A program made the position numbers and the translations under genes. 64,000 nucleotides of DNA from Tribonema minus (lineage: Eukaryota; Sar; Xanthophyceae; Tribonematales; Tribonemataceae). The notes beneath the pieces are model-generated. The model had not been told where the DNA came from. It made no database searches and saw only the letters and a list, made by a program, of their open reading frames with translations. Positions 51,576 to 63,699 of the stretch are shown here, one piece after another (within the stretch, counting starts at the first letter, position 1; each line of letters opens with the position of its first letter). The stretch covers positions 124,001 through 188,000 of the forward strand of contig JAFCMP010000112.1 of assembly GCA_017506865.1 (NCBI GenBank), written 5' to 3'.

Positions 51576-52004
51576 CTGCTGTCAGAGCGTTGCAGTCAAC
51601 GCGTTGTCGATCATCAAATTGAAGTAAAGCACTTGCAAATGATCAGACTATTCAATGTTGCTGCAGTTGATGTAGCTGGCATAATGTGCGTTCATGCATG
51701 TCTGCTGTTTGTGGAAGCGGGCATCACTGGCCCCTGATGCGAATACGTTTGAGGATGAGGTTGTTTGTTCCTGCGACTGATGCATACATCCTGAGCCACA
51801 CGGTAGTAAAAATACTACAAGTTCGTAGGCACAGACTTCATTTCATAGCAGCACAGCATGCCCCCATGCACTTTTTAGATGTTCCAAGTTCAAAGTATTA
51901 TCAGTATTTATGTGCGTTAGCAGGAACCATGATCATTCAGCATTTAGCCTGATCGATGTTATCCCTGTGCGTTGTCGCAGATTTCGTGGCAACTCCAGCA
52001 GCAA

Positions 52005-52140
52005 GGTGGCGCGTTTTGCAGTTGCAAACTCTGCCTAGTACCAGGCGACCATGGCCGTGGCGATTCCAGCATCAAGATGGCGCGTTTTGCAGTTGTCAAC
52101 TCTGCATGGTGCCAGGCGACCATGGCTGCCCAAGTAGTCA
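52005..52140. repeat. ~71-bp tandem duplication
   Basis: GGCGCGTTTTGCAGTTG ... AACTCTGC ... CAGGCGACCATGGC occurs at about 52007 and 52078 with few differences. It appears non-coding. Confidence 0.8.
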
Positions 52141-52804
52141 TAGTACCTGCAACATGCGATCGCAGCACGGCAGACGCATGCCGTCCAGATGTGCACACAC
52201 CACTGTTATGCCAAGGCACCCCGTTTTTCCACCAGCAACCTTATCGATGACTGCCTTTCTTCCTTTCTTCTGCTCATGTGCGTTTCTGACTTGTGCGCCA
52301 CCATGTTGAGTGTTAGCTGTGCTACCATTTGAAATTTGCAACACACTTGACCAGTACCAGTGTCGAACTGTGAGGTCAACACCGAGTACACGCACAGGCG
52401 GCAGCACATGCAGGAGTGCACAGCCCGCTCAGCAGTTTGTTCAGCATGTGTTTTTACAGGATGCCCTGCTAAACCTGATTCAATCATCAATCATTAGCAC
52501 TTCAGTATTACGCATTGCAGCAGTTGCAGCTGTGATCCCCACCACGGCACCGTCAGCGAAAAAACATGACACAGAGCGCCTTTAACTTGATATTTGCAGG
52601 ACAAGGCTGGCCTCAAACAACATGTGACAACGCCATGTGTATGCTTACAATTGAACACAAGTGGCTTACTTCTGATGTATGCAACGTTTCATGCCAGGAT
52701 GTATGAACTGAACAGCAAAAGCAGCAGCAGAATGCTTCAAAGTGCATCATAAAAATTCTTGTGAGTTACACACGAATTATACTCACAAGTGGCTGCTGAT
52801 GTCT

Positions 52805-55800
52805 CTACGCTTTGGGCTTCTTGCGTGCCCCGCCCGTGCTGCCCTTGTTGCGTTTCCCCACCGTGTTCTGAGTCCGCCGCTTCCTGACATAAGGGTCATG
52901 GGTGTTGCCAGCAACAATGTCGCGCATTGCCTCAGCCAAATACCTCATGTTGTCTACTCCCCGCTGTGGTGGCAAGGACTTAGCGTCTGCAACTATGGTC
53001 TTGGCAATGGCCCAAATCTCAGCATGAGCCATCTCAACACTAGTCTGCAAGGGCTCATCTAATGCTGCTACCTCTTCTCAATCACCGTCGAATGCGGGTT
53101 GAGTGGCATCTGTGCCAGCAGCATGGTGCTTTGCAGCAAGACCCACCACTTTGGCCAGCGCTACCTGATGACCAGCGCTGCTGGTGATGCAAGCCGCTGC
53201 CTGGGCTGAGGAAGGACGCAGCCACCTAGGGTTGGTGTTGCGAAATACAGCATCTGCAGCTGCTATGGCGACATGCAGGCATCGTGGCCGGCCAGACGCT
53301 GCAGGATTTGATGCCAGAGGTGCATCACCCACCCCCCGCTGCGCAACCATGTCCGCCCCACCCTCCCCCTCCCCACCGCTCCGCAGAGTGAGTTTGTTCT
53401 GGCTAGGGCTTACTCTGCGTGCAGCCTTGAGCACTCGCTCTGCTGAGCTCTGCGGCAGCCCTTGCAGGCGGCGACAATCTATGGCAGTGATGATGTCGCC
53501 AATGGCTGTAAGCTCTGATGCTTCGGCAGCAAGCATGCCACCATTCTCCGAGCGCGTGAACGCTTCTACGATGACCGTGCCATTGCCAAATGCGAGCTTG
53601 ACGCCGAGGCCCTCGCCCTTGCGCATGCACAGCGTTACCTCAAAGGCATCGTACGCGGGCGCTGCTGACGCTGCACCGCTTCTGTTGGCAGCGGTGGCGC
53701 CTGCTGCGCATTCTCCAGGCGCCTGCTCGCTGTCCCCGACCCCCGCCCCCGCCCCCTGCCCCTGCCCCGCCCCCTGCCCCTCCCCCCCTCTTCCCTCAGC
53801 GGGGTTGACTGCCGCCCCCTGCCCAGCCCCCTGCGCCTCCCCCGCTCCCCCCCCTCCTCCAGCGGTGATGACTGTCACCCGCGGCAGGCAAGCGATAATG
53901 TGACGGCAAAGCAGGCCTGTCCGTATGGGGTCCAGACAGCTGCACATGGCAGCACCCGAGGCAGCCACCACCACCGAGTGCTGTGAGCACCCTAGAGTGG
54001 ACGTCACTGCAAACCACTCCTGCTCTGCAAACACTGGGGCGCTGCGTGCAATGGCCTGCAACATGCCCTCACTTGCCCTCCGACTATCATTATCATCTAA
54101 TGTTGCGTCAGGGTCGCCCTCCGGGGCTGGTCCTGAAACGCAAACGGATGCGCAGCAAGGCAAACAGAGGTTGCTTTAGCAAATGCTTGAACTGAAACCG
54201 TATGATATCGCTTGAAGCAGAACGTGAATGCCTGCAGACACGCAAAGGAAGTGCAGGCCGCTTTAGCATCAGGTTTGCCACCACCACGCAGTGCACGGCG
54301 CCTCCTTGTGACCTTCATGGTGATTGCATAGGGCTGAACAGGCAAAACAAGAATGAGAATAAGGCAGGTGCTGTTTCTCATGAAGAGCTTGGTGTTGGTT
54401 GCAGAGGGTGGAACAGGTGAGACAGTGAGATACGTATGCAATCAAACTTCAAGTCCGGCTCAGAAGAGTGAAAAAGGTTTCCACACAAAGTCGAAGAAAA
54501 AGTAGACATTGGCCTTCATACAGTGGCACTGTACTTATAATAGCGGATGCATTATGACCATAGTCCCTGAGTCAGGCGAGCCCGACTTTGGGGGGGGGGT
54601 GTTACAATGCAGGCGGGGGGGGAGGGGGGAAACAAGGTTGGCTAGCCAAACGAACCAACAGGTAAGGGCACTGCGTTGAGCAGAAAGGCTATTGACCTTT
54701 GTTGGCTTTAAATTTTGTGTACCCGATGTGTTTGGCGCATGGACATTCAGTACCAGTGTTTGAGTACTATTATGGGTACCAAAATATACGCATATCTGCT
54801 GCGGCATTGCTGATGTGTTGATGTCGTTGACAACCCTGCAGGTGTACCATGCGCATTGCTGCGCACCGTGCCGTCGGCAAAGGGGGGCTTTAGGAGGGCT
54901 CTGACTCCGCAATCATGCCGTGTGGTCTCACACAAAGATGGGGGGCATCTAGAACGGGGGGGGATAACGCAAATCCACAATAAGGGTTTGCTGTGGTCCC
55001 CAGGTGCGTGTGGTGCTCATGATCCCGCATAGTCTGACGTACCTGAAACGGTCTCGCGGCCTTCATCCACAATCTCCACATGATACCGCGCTGCAGCGCC
55101 CACCTCCTGGGCAATGTGCTTCAGGCAGTGCAGAGTGCCATGATGCTTCGCCACCTCCAGCAGTGCCCCGTAGATGCTGCGCAGCGCTGCATTGATGCCG
55201 TTCACAGCCACGTCCAACGCACGGGTGCTGGCCTCCATGTGTAGCTGGTCTTCTGCGCGGTACCTGGCAGTGATGCGGCCGAGGGTAGTGTTGAGGGAGC
55301 ACAGCGTGCCCAATTTCTCCAGCTCTGCCTTCAGCTTGGCGAAGTACCCCTCGCAGTGCTGAGTAGAGTTGATGCCAACGGTGAGGACGCCAAGCCGGAA
55401 ACAGAATGCCCACCGCCTGCGGATTGCGTATATGGTCTGGTGGAGGTACGTCACCACTTCCCCCTCAGCTTTTCCAGCGTCTGCAAGGCACTGGTGCAGT
55501 GCTTGCCACGCCGATTCGAAGCAGCGCTCCGTGGGCGCTCTGGATGCCAGCCGCAGATGCTGCTTAAAGTCCTGTCAGTCGACATGAAAGGAAATCACCG
55601 ATGAATATAATGCTTGCACAGAAATGATCATACTTTCAACAACCTGGCTATGTCATGGGTCAACCGAGCAGGTGGATGGTACAAGAAGTACGCAAGGCTC
55701 TTCGAAAGGCTGTTGCCTCTCGTGCACACAAACGTGGAAGCTTTTTGGTTGTTGCCAGACGAACCCTATGAAATGGCGCACATGATCGACCTATTTCAAA

Positions 55801-58800
55801 CGTATCAAGCACGTCGCTATGCTCGATGCACGCCTAGTAGCGCATTACTCAAGTGTTGGTCATTATTTCTGAGTTTGACAAGTTATCACAAGGTTTAGCC
55901 GCCCAGCAGCTCCCTCCAGTCCAAGGCTGTGGATGCGAGTTGCAGCTATGCAGGTGCAGAGGACGCATTGCACGAGGTCATTGTGTGTTTTGGCTGAACC
56001 GCTCGGGTGTCAGCCGGCACATCACTACAATCATGATCACTGCGGACATGCTAGCCCGCAGCTGAGGCTTGTGCAAGCCTGACATGCAATTCTTCAACAT
56101 CAGCAGAGCATCGGCAGCTGGCAGCCAATGACTCAAAGCGCACTCTCATGGAAATGGGCTTGCCAAGACAAGGATGCATTAAGCGCGTGCCAACGACAGC
56201 AGTGAGATGGTTCCTGTGAACGTCACAAGTATGTAGTTTGATGCACTTGCGGCCAATCGAGCTACACATGCTAGCGAGGGACACACTATCAATGTCCAAC
56301 AGCTATGGACATCCATTATACAGTGGTGTTGTAGTTGGAGAACCCCCGACGCGGCTGATCACATGCAGTTGAAGTTGGTGACGCTCGCATGTATTGTAGT
56401 TAAGGACTTGGATTGGGAAGCTATACTGACGCCCTTTATGCCGCCCATCGACTCTAGTCATCAGGTGAACATGGCAGTTACGGGCTATGGTTGTGCGGTG
56501 CCCAAGCATGCGGGGGCACGCACAGGGGACGATTAGGGGATTGGTTTTGGGGGTTATAAGAGGGCGGTTGTGGAGCATGCGCATTTGAGCGTGTGCCACT
56601 CGTAAGGCCCATGGCGCGTTTGTGCCAACCTGGTGTGCAGTCTGCAGCTCGCGCGTAAGGGGAGTCAGCACTGTGCATCGCCCTTAAGATAGACACGGTG
56701 ACCCTGGCCCGTGTCTCTATTGATAAGCACGCAGTGCGGCAGCTTGCAGTGCCGACACGTGGTATAGTAGAGACAGGAGGCGTGGCGGTCACCTAGGCAT
56801 CGCAAGTGCCACCTTACGTGTGCATGTGTGCCCTGGGGCTACGCAGGGCGCACTCAGCTGCACATGCACAAAGTAGTTGACCTTGACAGTAAAATGGAGT
56901 ATCGCCAGTCAAACATGCATGAGCAGGGGCTCGTGGTGTGCTTGACTTGATGTACGCACCGGCGCGCAGATGCGTAACGTAGTGGCAGCGCTTATATATG
57001 TGGCCTCAGCATGGAGGCACATGATGGTATTTGCAGCACTGGTATACGTCCATCATTACAGCACGCAGCGGCAGCTGCATGGAGTAACAGCAAGACTCCT
57101 AGCCAAGGGGGCAGGCCTTGCTGTGCATGTATATCACTAGACTCATGATTGGGCAGTTAAACTGGCGCCCTTTATGCCTCTCTATGCCTCTGATCATTCA
57201 TGTACGCAACGGTTACATGTTTGGATTGTGTGGCGCCCGAGCACGCGGGGGCGCACACATGGTATGGATGGGGGACCGGTTTTGGGGGTTACAAGGGGGC
57301 AGTTGTGGAGCATGCGCGCAGAGCGCGCGTGTCACTTGTAAGACCCGCGGCGCTACTGCGCCATTCTGGTGTGCAGTGCTGCAGCTCGCGCACATGCGGA
57401 GTCAGCACTGTGCATCACTAAATAGCAGTTTTAGTACACCGGTGACCCTTGCTCATGCTTCAGATACGGCACGGTGCGTGGCAGCTTGCAGCGCCGGCAC
57501 GTGACTTAGCATAAGAGGCATGAGCGCGGAGGTCACCAACGCCACTTGTGTGTGTGCGTATGCACTGGGGCTGCGCGGAGTGCGTCCAGTTGCATGCGTG
57601 CAGCATAGCGTTTTATGGGATTTCCAGGCAAGATGCCAAGATGCATGAGCAGGCGCTTGTGCATACTTGGCCTGGTGATGCGCAGGCATGCAGCTGTGTT
57701 TTAATATTATGATTGTGGCGCGTGCAGTGCAAGCGTGTGGCCTATGTTTGTGGCCTATGTTTGAGAGGCACACGTTGCGCTGGCGGCATCGGCATACATG
57801 CTATGTTTTGCAGCACGCGCCAGCACTGTACATGGGGGTTAGTGCAGGGGGGGCTTACCTGAGGGAGCACCCTCCTGCTCATGTATGTACATAAGAGCTC
57901 AACTCCAAATGCCTGAGTAGCTCGATGGATTACTGGGAGTAAGTAATCCGTCAACAGGCAGTAATCCGTCAACAGGCAATAATCCTGGTCTTTGTTCCAT
58001 TGTTCTTTGGCATTTCCCCAGCTCATTAGTAATTCACTCCACTGAAAACCTGAAGCAATAGCCTACCTGCTGCCCTGCTGTTCTCCAAGTACGTATCAGT
58101 CACCCCTTTAAGTAGCTCTGCACACTGCTTCAGTCTGTACCTGCACAGGACCCTGCTTTGCTAAGTTAGACTGTTCTACAGTCACCACTCTCAGCTTGCA
58201 TCATTGCGTTCTATCATTGAATAGGAGCCTTGCTTCAGCAGTGGTATTGAGGGGCCCTACTACTTTGTCTAACACTGGACTCTGCTTTGCTCAGTCTGTC
58301 CTGCCTTGCAGAATTCACAAGTGAGTAGAGACACACAGCTGCGAAAGAAAACATTGCTGCTGTGTGTTAAAGAGGTCTTGTTGTTATTCACTGCAAGTCA
58401 GGGAATAGCGTTACTTCAGTGGCTTCTGGGTTGCACTTGCCTTCCATGCAGTCCCCAGTCTTGACTTCAACTTCTCCTTTACATTCTTGACGAAATGCCA
58501 CTCGCAGATCAGGTGCACTGTTCCCGGCCATGACAACGCCATGGCTGCCTCCGCCGCTGCATCCCTGCACTTCAACACAAGTATGCAACAAGAATATGGT
58601 TGCAGCCCGCCACTGATGCCATGTCTAAGGCAAAAGGAATGTGCGCAGGAGTATACTCATAATTATATATTTACTGCGTACTGTATCGCATGAACCATAC
58701 CCCCCACATAATATCATGAAATGCATGGTATACTGCGTATAACAACAATATCGAATACTCTTGTAGTAGTAGGCTTTAAATGTCTCATCGGAACTGCAAG

Positions 58801-61627
58801 TCCTGTCATTTTCTCTTCCGGAATGTTATGTGCTAATGCAACATCAGCACGAGAATGTGCATGACATGACTACAAAAAGCACAAGCATAACATTACAGCC
58901 ACAAGTGGGGCCACGTGGCAGCTGCTCTGCACCAGTGCATGTACATGTCGTCTGAACATTGTCCATCTCCTACCTGTATCTCTGACACAAGTTGGCAAGC
59001 AGACCTTGTTACTGAGACAAACTATTTGAAAAGGGTTTGTCGTGTGCCGCTCAAATTGTGCCGCGCCAGCTAAACTGCAGTACTTCGTGGAAACGTACAC
59101 GGACTACATCACGCAACAAGAGCATACAAAATATTTAATGAAGCAAGAGTACACATACGCTATATTCAATTATGATAGTAACCCATCAAGGAAACGCACA
59201 AGGAGTACGTAAGGCCCTCAGTTGTCGCTTACACAGTCGCACACGCTCCTTCTTACCATCGCTAACCACAGGTTGTTGCTGAGAGAACCCTAACAAATCG
59301 CGCAAGTGACCAAACCAATAATCTGCACCAAGCACACTGCTGTGCTGTGCAAGCCTGGTAGCGTGCGACACAAGGTAAAAAGCGCAAAGTTGAGAAAGCT
59401 TTCGCATGTTTTTGCTCTTCAGCAGACCCCGGTCCGAGCACACAAGTGAAAGCACTTATAGTTCAAAATCTGCTCTTGTGCTCCGCATGTCAGGATCAGG
59501 GTTGGCTTTTTCCTTGCATATATGTCCGTGCTGTGAAAACGTACGAAAATGTGTGTGGGTCACTGCTCCCTTAACCACGTGCAAGCTTCGCATATATGTT
59601 TTGTATGCTGGGCACATCAGTGAACAGCATATACTGCAAGCCGTCATACCTGTCCGTGAAGCACACTCGAGGGTGTCGCCCATCCACCATCTTTACGTAA
59701 TGGTCGAAGAACCATGTGAAATCTTCGGCGCCCTCTCCATCCAGCACCGCCTGGCAGAACAGTCTCGTCCTGCACATTTGAAAAAAGTCGCACACTCTGA
59801 GTCACACCATCTTTTTCATGGCCTGCTCCGATTTCAAACAGGTACTGATTTGTACATATTTAGCTGTCAATTGCACGACATTCACCAGCACGTGACAGTA
59901 ACGCAAATCAGGTTCATGAATATGCACTTACGCTACTCCATCACCAGGCATCTGTGCAACAGCGGCATGACTCACTTGCTCTCGCCGTTCACACCAACAA
60001 TGACGCTGAGTGGCAGGCCATATTTGTTTGTGCCAAATGTGCAGTCCTGTGAACACCAAACAATTGACAACAGAGGCAGTTCACGTCGGTGGTAGATCAG
60101 AAAATAGAGTGATCACTCCAGCGGCAGCTGTGATGTCGACACCACACGACCATCTCAGAGCCTGCAAGTTGACCACGATGCAGATATACAGGGACACAAG
60201 GTAGCCAGCCGCATTGACACGGTGTTTCACTACGGCATGTCCTCGAGACCGGCACACACAATGGGAGGTTGACCATGTATGCTGTTGCGTGCATGACACA
60301 CCTCGGTGAAGGCGTGACAGTTGTGCTAAACCTCAAGTGCGGGAAGCGAGTTCAAGCAATTGTGAGTTACCTGTTGAACGACATCCAGACCAAACTCCAT
60401 GGCAAGCTCCACCTCCTCGCGTGTGGCCCAGAATGCTCGCTTGAAGGTGCAGTCCTCCGAAAGGTCATAAGCAGCATAGCCTCCTGTCGCCGCCACGGTG
60501 TTGAGCGCAGCGATGAACTCCTTGCAGTCGCCAGCAGTGAACGCAAGCTTCGCCCTGACAGCCGCCGCTTCATTGTTGAGCTGATTGGTGGCCTGATCAT
60601 CGAAGACAGCCGTCAGGTCCCTGCCAAAATGGTGAGCGATGACAGTCTGTCGCAGCAGCTTGCCACGCATGCTGGGCGCCACACACCACCTCCTAACATC
60701 AGCCAAGATGTCTGCCGTGAGCTCGCTCTTGGCTATAATGCGGCCGATGCCATCAGGACGTGGTGCCTGCTTGACAATCAGTGCGTGGTTGTGGCCATCG
60801 CTAAACGATGTGGGGACACCGCTGAGAGTCCACTGCACTGGTGCAGTGTCCGTCTGTTCTAGGCTATCCGTGATTACAGCAAGAGGCTGTTGTGTTGATG
60901 ACTTGTGAGCCTTTAGAGCTGCACGCCAGCTGCAGTTGCACTTAATGCACTGATTTACCACCTTCTGTGGTGCAGCATCGGGCTTGAGTTCTGAGGCCTT
61001 CTTAGGAGGGGCACCTGCACAATGGCAGACTAGCCAGTACAGGGAGCTGTTTTTATTCTTCAGGTAAACCTTGAAACCAGCAGTGGAAGCGTGCACCTGC
61101 ACGGCCTTCAAATCATCGTTCGGTGACCCAAACAGCCTCCCCTCGAGCTCACCGACCTGTAACAAACCAAAGCGAGGGCAAAGTCAGCTTGACACGATCT
61201 GCTGTCAAGATACGAGCAGGCTGATCGCATTTTTCACATTTCACACAAGGCCATGGACAAGCTAGGCCATGGACAAGCTTGAGCGTATGCCGTGCCTCGT
61301 TGATCGATTCGCATGGGCCATGATCTGCGAGGGCTGACAGCAAAGTCAAACTGGACCAGTCATGCCGTGGTAGAGCCGACATGCTGTGCACCTCATCCAC
61401 TCCAGCTGTGGAGCTTATAGCCGAGGACGAATCGGCTTCAAAGATGGGCGGTGGCCAGCTCTGGCACACACACACAAGCCCAGAAAAGATGGGAAAGTGG
61501 CGGTTGCTTTGCATAGGCCTACCTGGATAACTTCAGCGGCTGCTGCAGGAGCTGAGCCCGCCGGCGGCAAGACGTTCCATCTGCGTCGCCAAGCCCGCTG
61601 CTGCTGCCTGCGCTGCTGCTCAGCTGC
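52805..61627 (-). CDS. Intron-rich MULE transposase-like protein with SWIM and PDZ domains
   Basis: Nine exons splice in phase: 61627-61523, 61460 to ~61193, 61156-60371, 60046-59976, 59769-59650, 58564-58441, 55571-55043, 54132-53165 and 53044-52805. The N-terminal part has a FAR1/WRKY-GCM-like zinc finger (LVCHCAG ... QCIKCNCSW ... DGHNHAL). The catalytic core follows: FWATREEVELAMEFGLDVV, then DCTFGTNKYGLPLSVIVGV (first Asp), DFTWFFDHYV, CFTDRDAAAEAAM (second Asp), the C-x2-H motif in HLICEWHFVKNV, and CFESAW (candidate Glu). Next come WAFCFRLGVLTVGINSTQH, a SWIM finger CSCLDPIRTGLLCRHI, a PDZ domain (GEGLGVKLAFGNGTVIVEAF ... IGDIITAIDC) and a basic tail, DPYVRKRR. No stops or frameshifts were seen in the exons and no terminal inverted repeats were found, so it may be a domesticated gene like FAR1/FHY3. 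One intron (58440-55572) has a GC-AG boundary, and one (about 61192-61157) is only ~37 nt. Confidence 0.85.
56395..57900. repeat. ~740-bp tandem duplication inside a transposase intron
   Basis: The landmarks CGCCCTTTATGCC, GGTTTTGGGGGTTA(T/C)AAG, TTGTGGAGCATGCGC, GGAGTCAGCACTGTGCATC and GGCAGCTTGCAG occur in order at about 56430, 56541, 56569, 56660 and 56740. They recur at about 57162, 57273, 57303, 57398 and 57480. Divergence is ~20-25 % with indels. No coding capacity is apparent. Confidence 0.85.
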
Positions 61628-61849
61628 CTACTCGGTCAGCACGTGAAGGAAAGACGGTTTGCTGGCGCGCAAACACACACACAAAAAAACAGCTGCCGCA
61701 AGAGTGCGGCAGCGCGCACGTATGACGTGGCTGGCCTGGCCCAAACATAATGTGGGCCAGGGCTGGCCCATATATGGAATCCGCTCATCGGCTCATCGGA
61801 ATGAGCGACGTGTCCGACCCAATGTGTGCAGTGTCAGCGTATGCGTGCG

Positions 61850-61990
61850 CTCATCAATGTGTGTACCCCTATGCATGCTCATCAAAGTGTCCACCCCTAT
61901 GCATGCTCATCAAAGTGTCCACCCCTATGCATGCTCATCAAACTGTCCACCCCTATGCACGCTGATCAAAGCGTCCAACCCAATGCATGC
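61850..61990 (+). repeat. 28-bp minisatellite, about five copies
   Basis: The unit TATGCATGCTCATCAAAGTG-TCCACCCC repeats from about 61870 to 61980, with one to three changes in the outer copies. Because 28 is not a multiple of three, successive units are read in different frames. It lies immediately before the likely start of the next gene and may be a promoter or 5' leader minisatellite. Confidence 0.9.
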
Positions 61991-62546
61991 AGGCGCTCGT
62001 AGCTCGGTCAATGAAGTGCTTCGGCAGGTGCTGGTGCAAGCAGGTCCCGACTTCATGGATGAAGTGGTGGCGAGTTTTGCAGAGCTGCAGCGGCAAGGGA
62101 AGCTCAAGGCGTTGGAGGTAGTGGAATGTGAGATTAAGGCTGTTGAGCAGGAACTCGAGGTCCGCTGCATCGCTCTGCAGAGCTTGGTGGGTTGTCCCGC
62201 GGATTTGACGCAGCAGCTGGTGGACAGTCGCGCGGATATGGAATTCGACCTCGCATTGCGTTACCTCGAGTCTCGTCAAGATGAGGCTCATGATGCTCTG
62301 AAGGAGAATGTGTGCTTCCCGTCGTTTGACCCTATAATTGCCGCCGATGAGACGTCTGGCGACGGCATGGGCATTGAGGGCAGCCACAGGGCGAGCACTC
62401 TGAGAGCACCAACGCCCGTGCACAAATATCGCAGTGCATCACTGCCTATCTTAGGTACAACGTGCAGCGTACAGTATAGAATGCGGCTGCGGACACGGCC
62501 AATATTCCTTCGGGGTCTAAATTGTTTGTTCTGTAAAACATGGTGA
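61983..62546 (+). CDS. Small helical protein, unknown family
   Basis: The start is taken at ATG 61983 (MHAGARSSVNEVLRQVLVQA), since everything before it is minisatellite. The frame encodes about 187 residues. The stretch ~15-110 is strongly helical and acidic/leucine-rich (DEVVASFAELQRQGKLKALE; RADMEFDLALRYLESRQDEA), a possible coiled coil. The C-terminal part (GMGIEGSHRASTLRAPTPVH ...) is disordered-looking. It may be followed by an intron near 62454 (TTAGGTACAA), so the last ~30 residues are doubtful. It diverges from the transposase-like gene, with ~350 bp between first exons. Confidence 0.45.
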   Translation: MHAGARSSVNEVLRQVLVQAGPDFMDEVVASFAELQRQGKLKALEVVECEIKAVEQELEVRCIALQSLVGCPADLTQQLVDSRADMEFDLALRYLESRQDEAHDALKENVCFPSFDPIIAADETSGDGMGIEGSHRASTLRAPTPVHKYRSASLPILGTTCSVQYRMRLRTRPIFLRGLNCLFCKTW

Positions 62547-62785
62547 TGAGCAGCAGCGGCTCCACGCCTGCATACCGACATAAAATCCCTCCCTTCCAGT
62601 CCCACACTATTTACATGCGTCATGCAGCAGCACACCTTGTGCTTCACGCCAGTACCAGCTGCAGGCTCGCGTACTGTGCTACAAACGCTGCTTATGCAGC
62701 ACATTGAATGCTGGCGCAGCCGGCTAAGGTGTGTAGCAAGTGTCGGCCTCAGCTACTCAAAGAAGCTGACTACATGCAACCTCAT

Positions 62786-63180
62786 GCCTGCTGTGCACAA
62801 CGTAAACGTACCCCACACCTGCTACATATGCACAAGCGTGAAAGCCGCTCAACCCCAGCTGCTGCACCTAGACGCGCGCCCAACCACATGACGATGCACC
62901 TCCATCCACCGCCATCACGCCCGCACTCCCGAGCCTGCTGTGCACAACGTAAACGTACCCCACACCTGCTATGCACAAGGGTGAAAGCCGCTCAACCCCA
63001 GCCACTTGCTGCACCTAAATGCGCGCTACATGGAATGGTTGACACACGACGATGCGCCTCCATACACTGCCGTCACTACATCCTCAAGTCCCAGTAGTGA
63101 AACTCAACACTAGGCGGTCGTCTGCACCTAATGCGCGCCCAATCACACGACGGGTCACCCCCTCCACCGCCATCACTACT
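62786..63180. repeat. ~147-bp tandem repeat, two full copies plus a partial
   Basis: GCCTGCTGTGCACAACGTAA begins units at 62786 and 62933. Both contain GTACCCCACACCTGCTA, GTGAAAGCCGCTCAACCCCA and CTGCACCTA. A third partial unit (CTGCACCTAATGCGCGCCC) lies at about 63124. Spacing is similar to the exon-copy arrays elsewhere. No clear coding exon is involved. Confidence 0.85.
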
Positions 63181-63286
63181 ACATCATGAGGTCCCAGTAG
63201 TGGAATTTGACAGCGCCACGGTTGGCAGCAGTGGCAGGCGACCCGCCGCCGCCGCCGCCGCTGCTGTGGCTCTGAGGGGAGTCTGA

Positions 63287-63433
63287 CTAGCCGGAGCGAC
63301 AGTATTCGCCCTCAGACTCTGCTGCGCTCTCCCAGTCTTCGCCCAGCACATCGCGTAGATCGGCGTTTTCGGCTTCGAGTTCGCGGACACGTCGCTCCAG
63401 CGTGACCAGCCTGCTGACGTCTATCTCATACAC
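63287..63433 (-). CDS. Last exon of a coiled-coil protein, rest outside window
   Basis: From the acceptor CCCAG| at 63434 the frame reads VYEIDVSRLVTLERRVRELE then AENADLRDVLGEDWESAAES and a short acidic end with a stop at 63287. This is a heptad-rich, leucine-zipper-like helix. Upstream exons must lie beyond the window or between the copies described next. I cannot assign a family. Confidence 0.5.
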   Translation of the reverse strand: MYEIDVSRLVTLERRVRELEAENADLRDVLGEDWESAAESEGEYCRSG

Positions 63434-63699
63434 CTGGGAGGGTGGCACAGCCAGAGAGCGTGTCATAAAAGGTGCTGTGTAGTTCGAGAATATGTCGCGC
63501 GATGGGCAACGAATTTTGCACGGCATTGTGATGACGTGAAGGGATGCTCGTGCAGTGCCCACAAGCAGAAGGTAGACAGTGAGCATGTCATAAATGGTTT
63601 CGCGTACAACTGACAACCGTGCCTGCTGACGCGGGCTCGTACACAGGACGGTACACACAGAAACCAGTCACAGGAGGTACAGACAGAGGATATTAGCAG

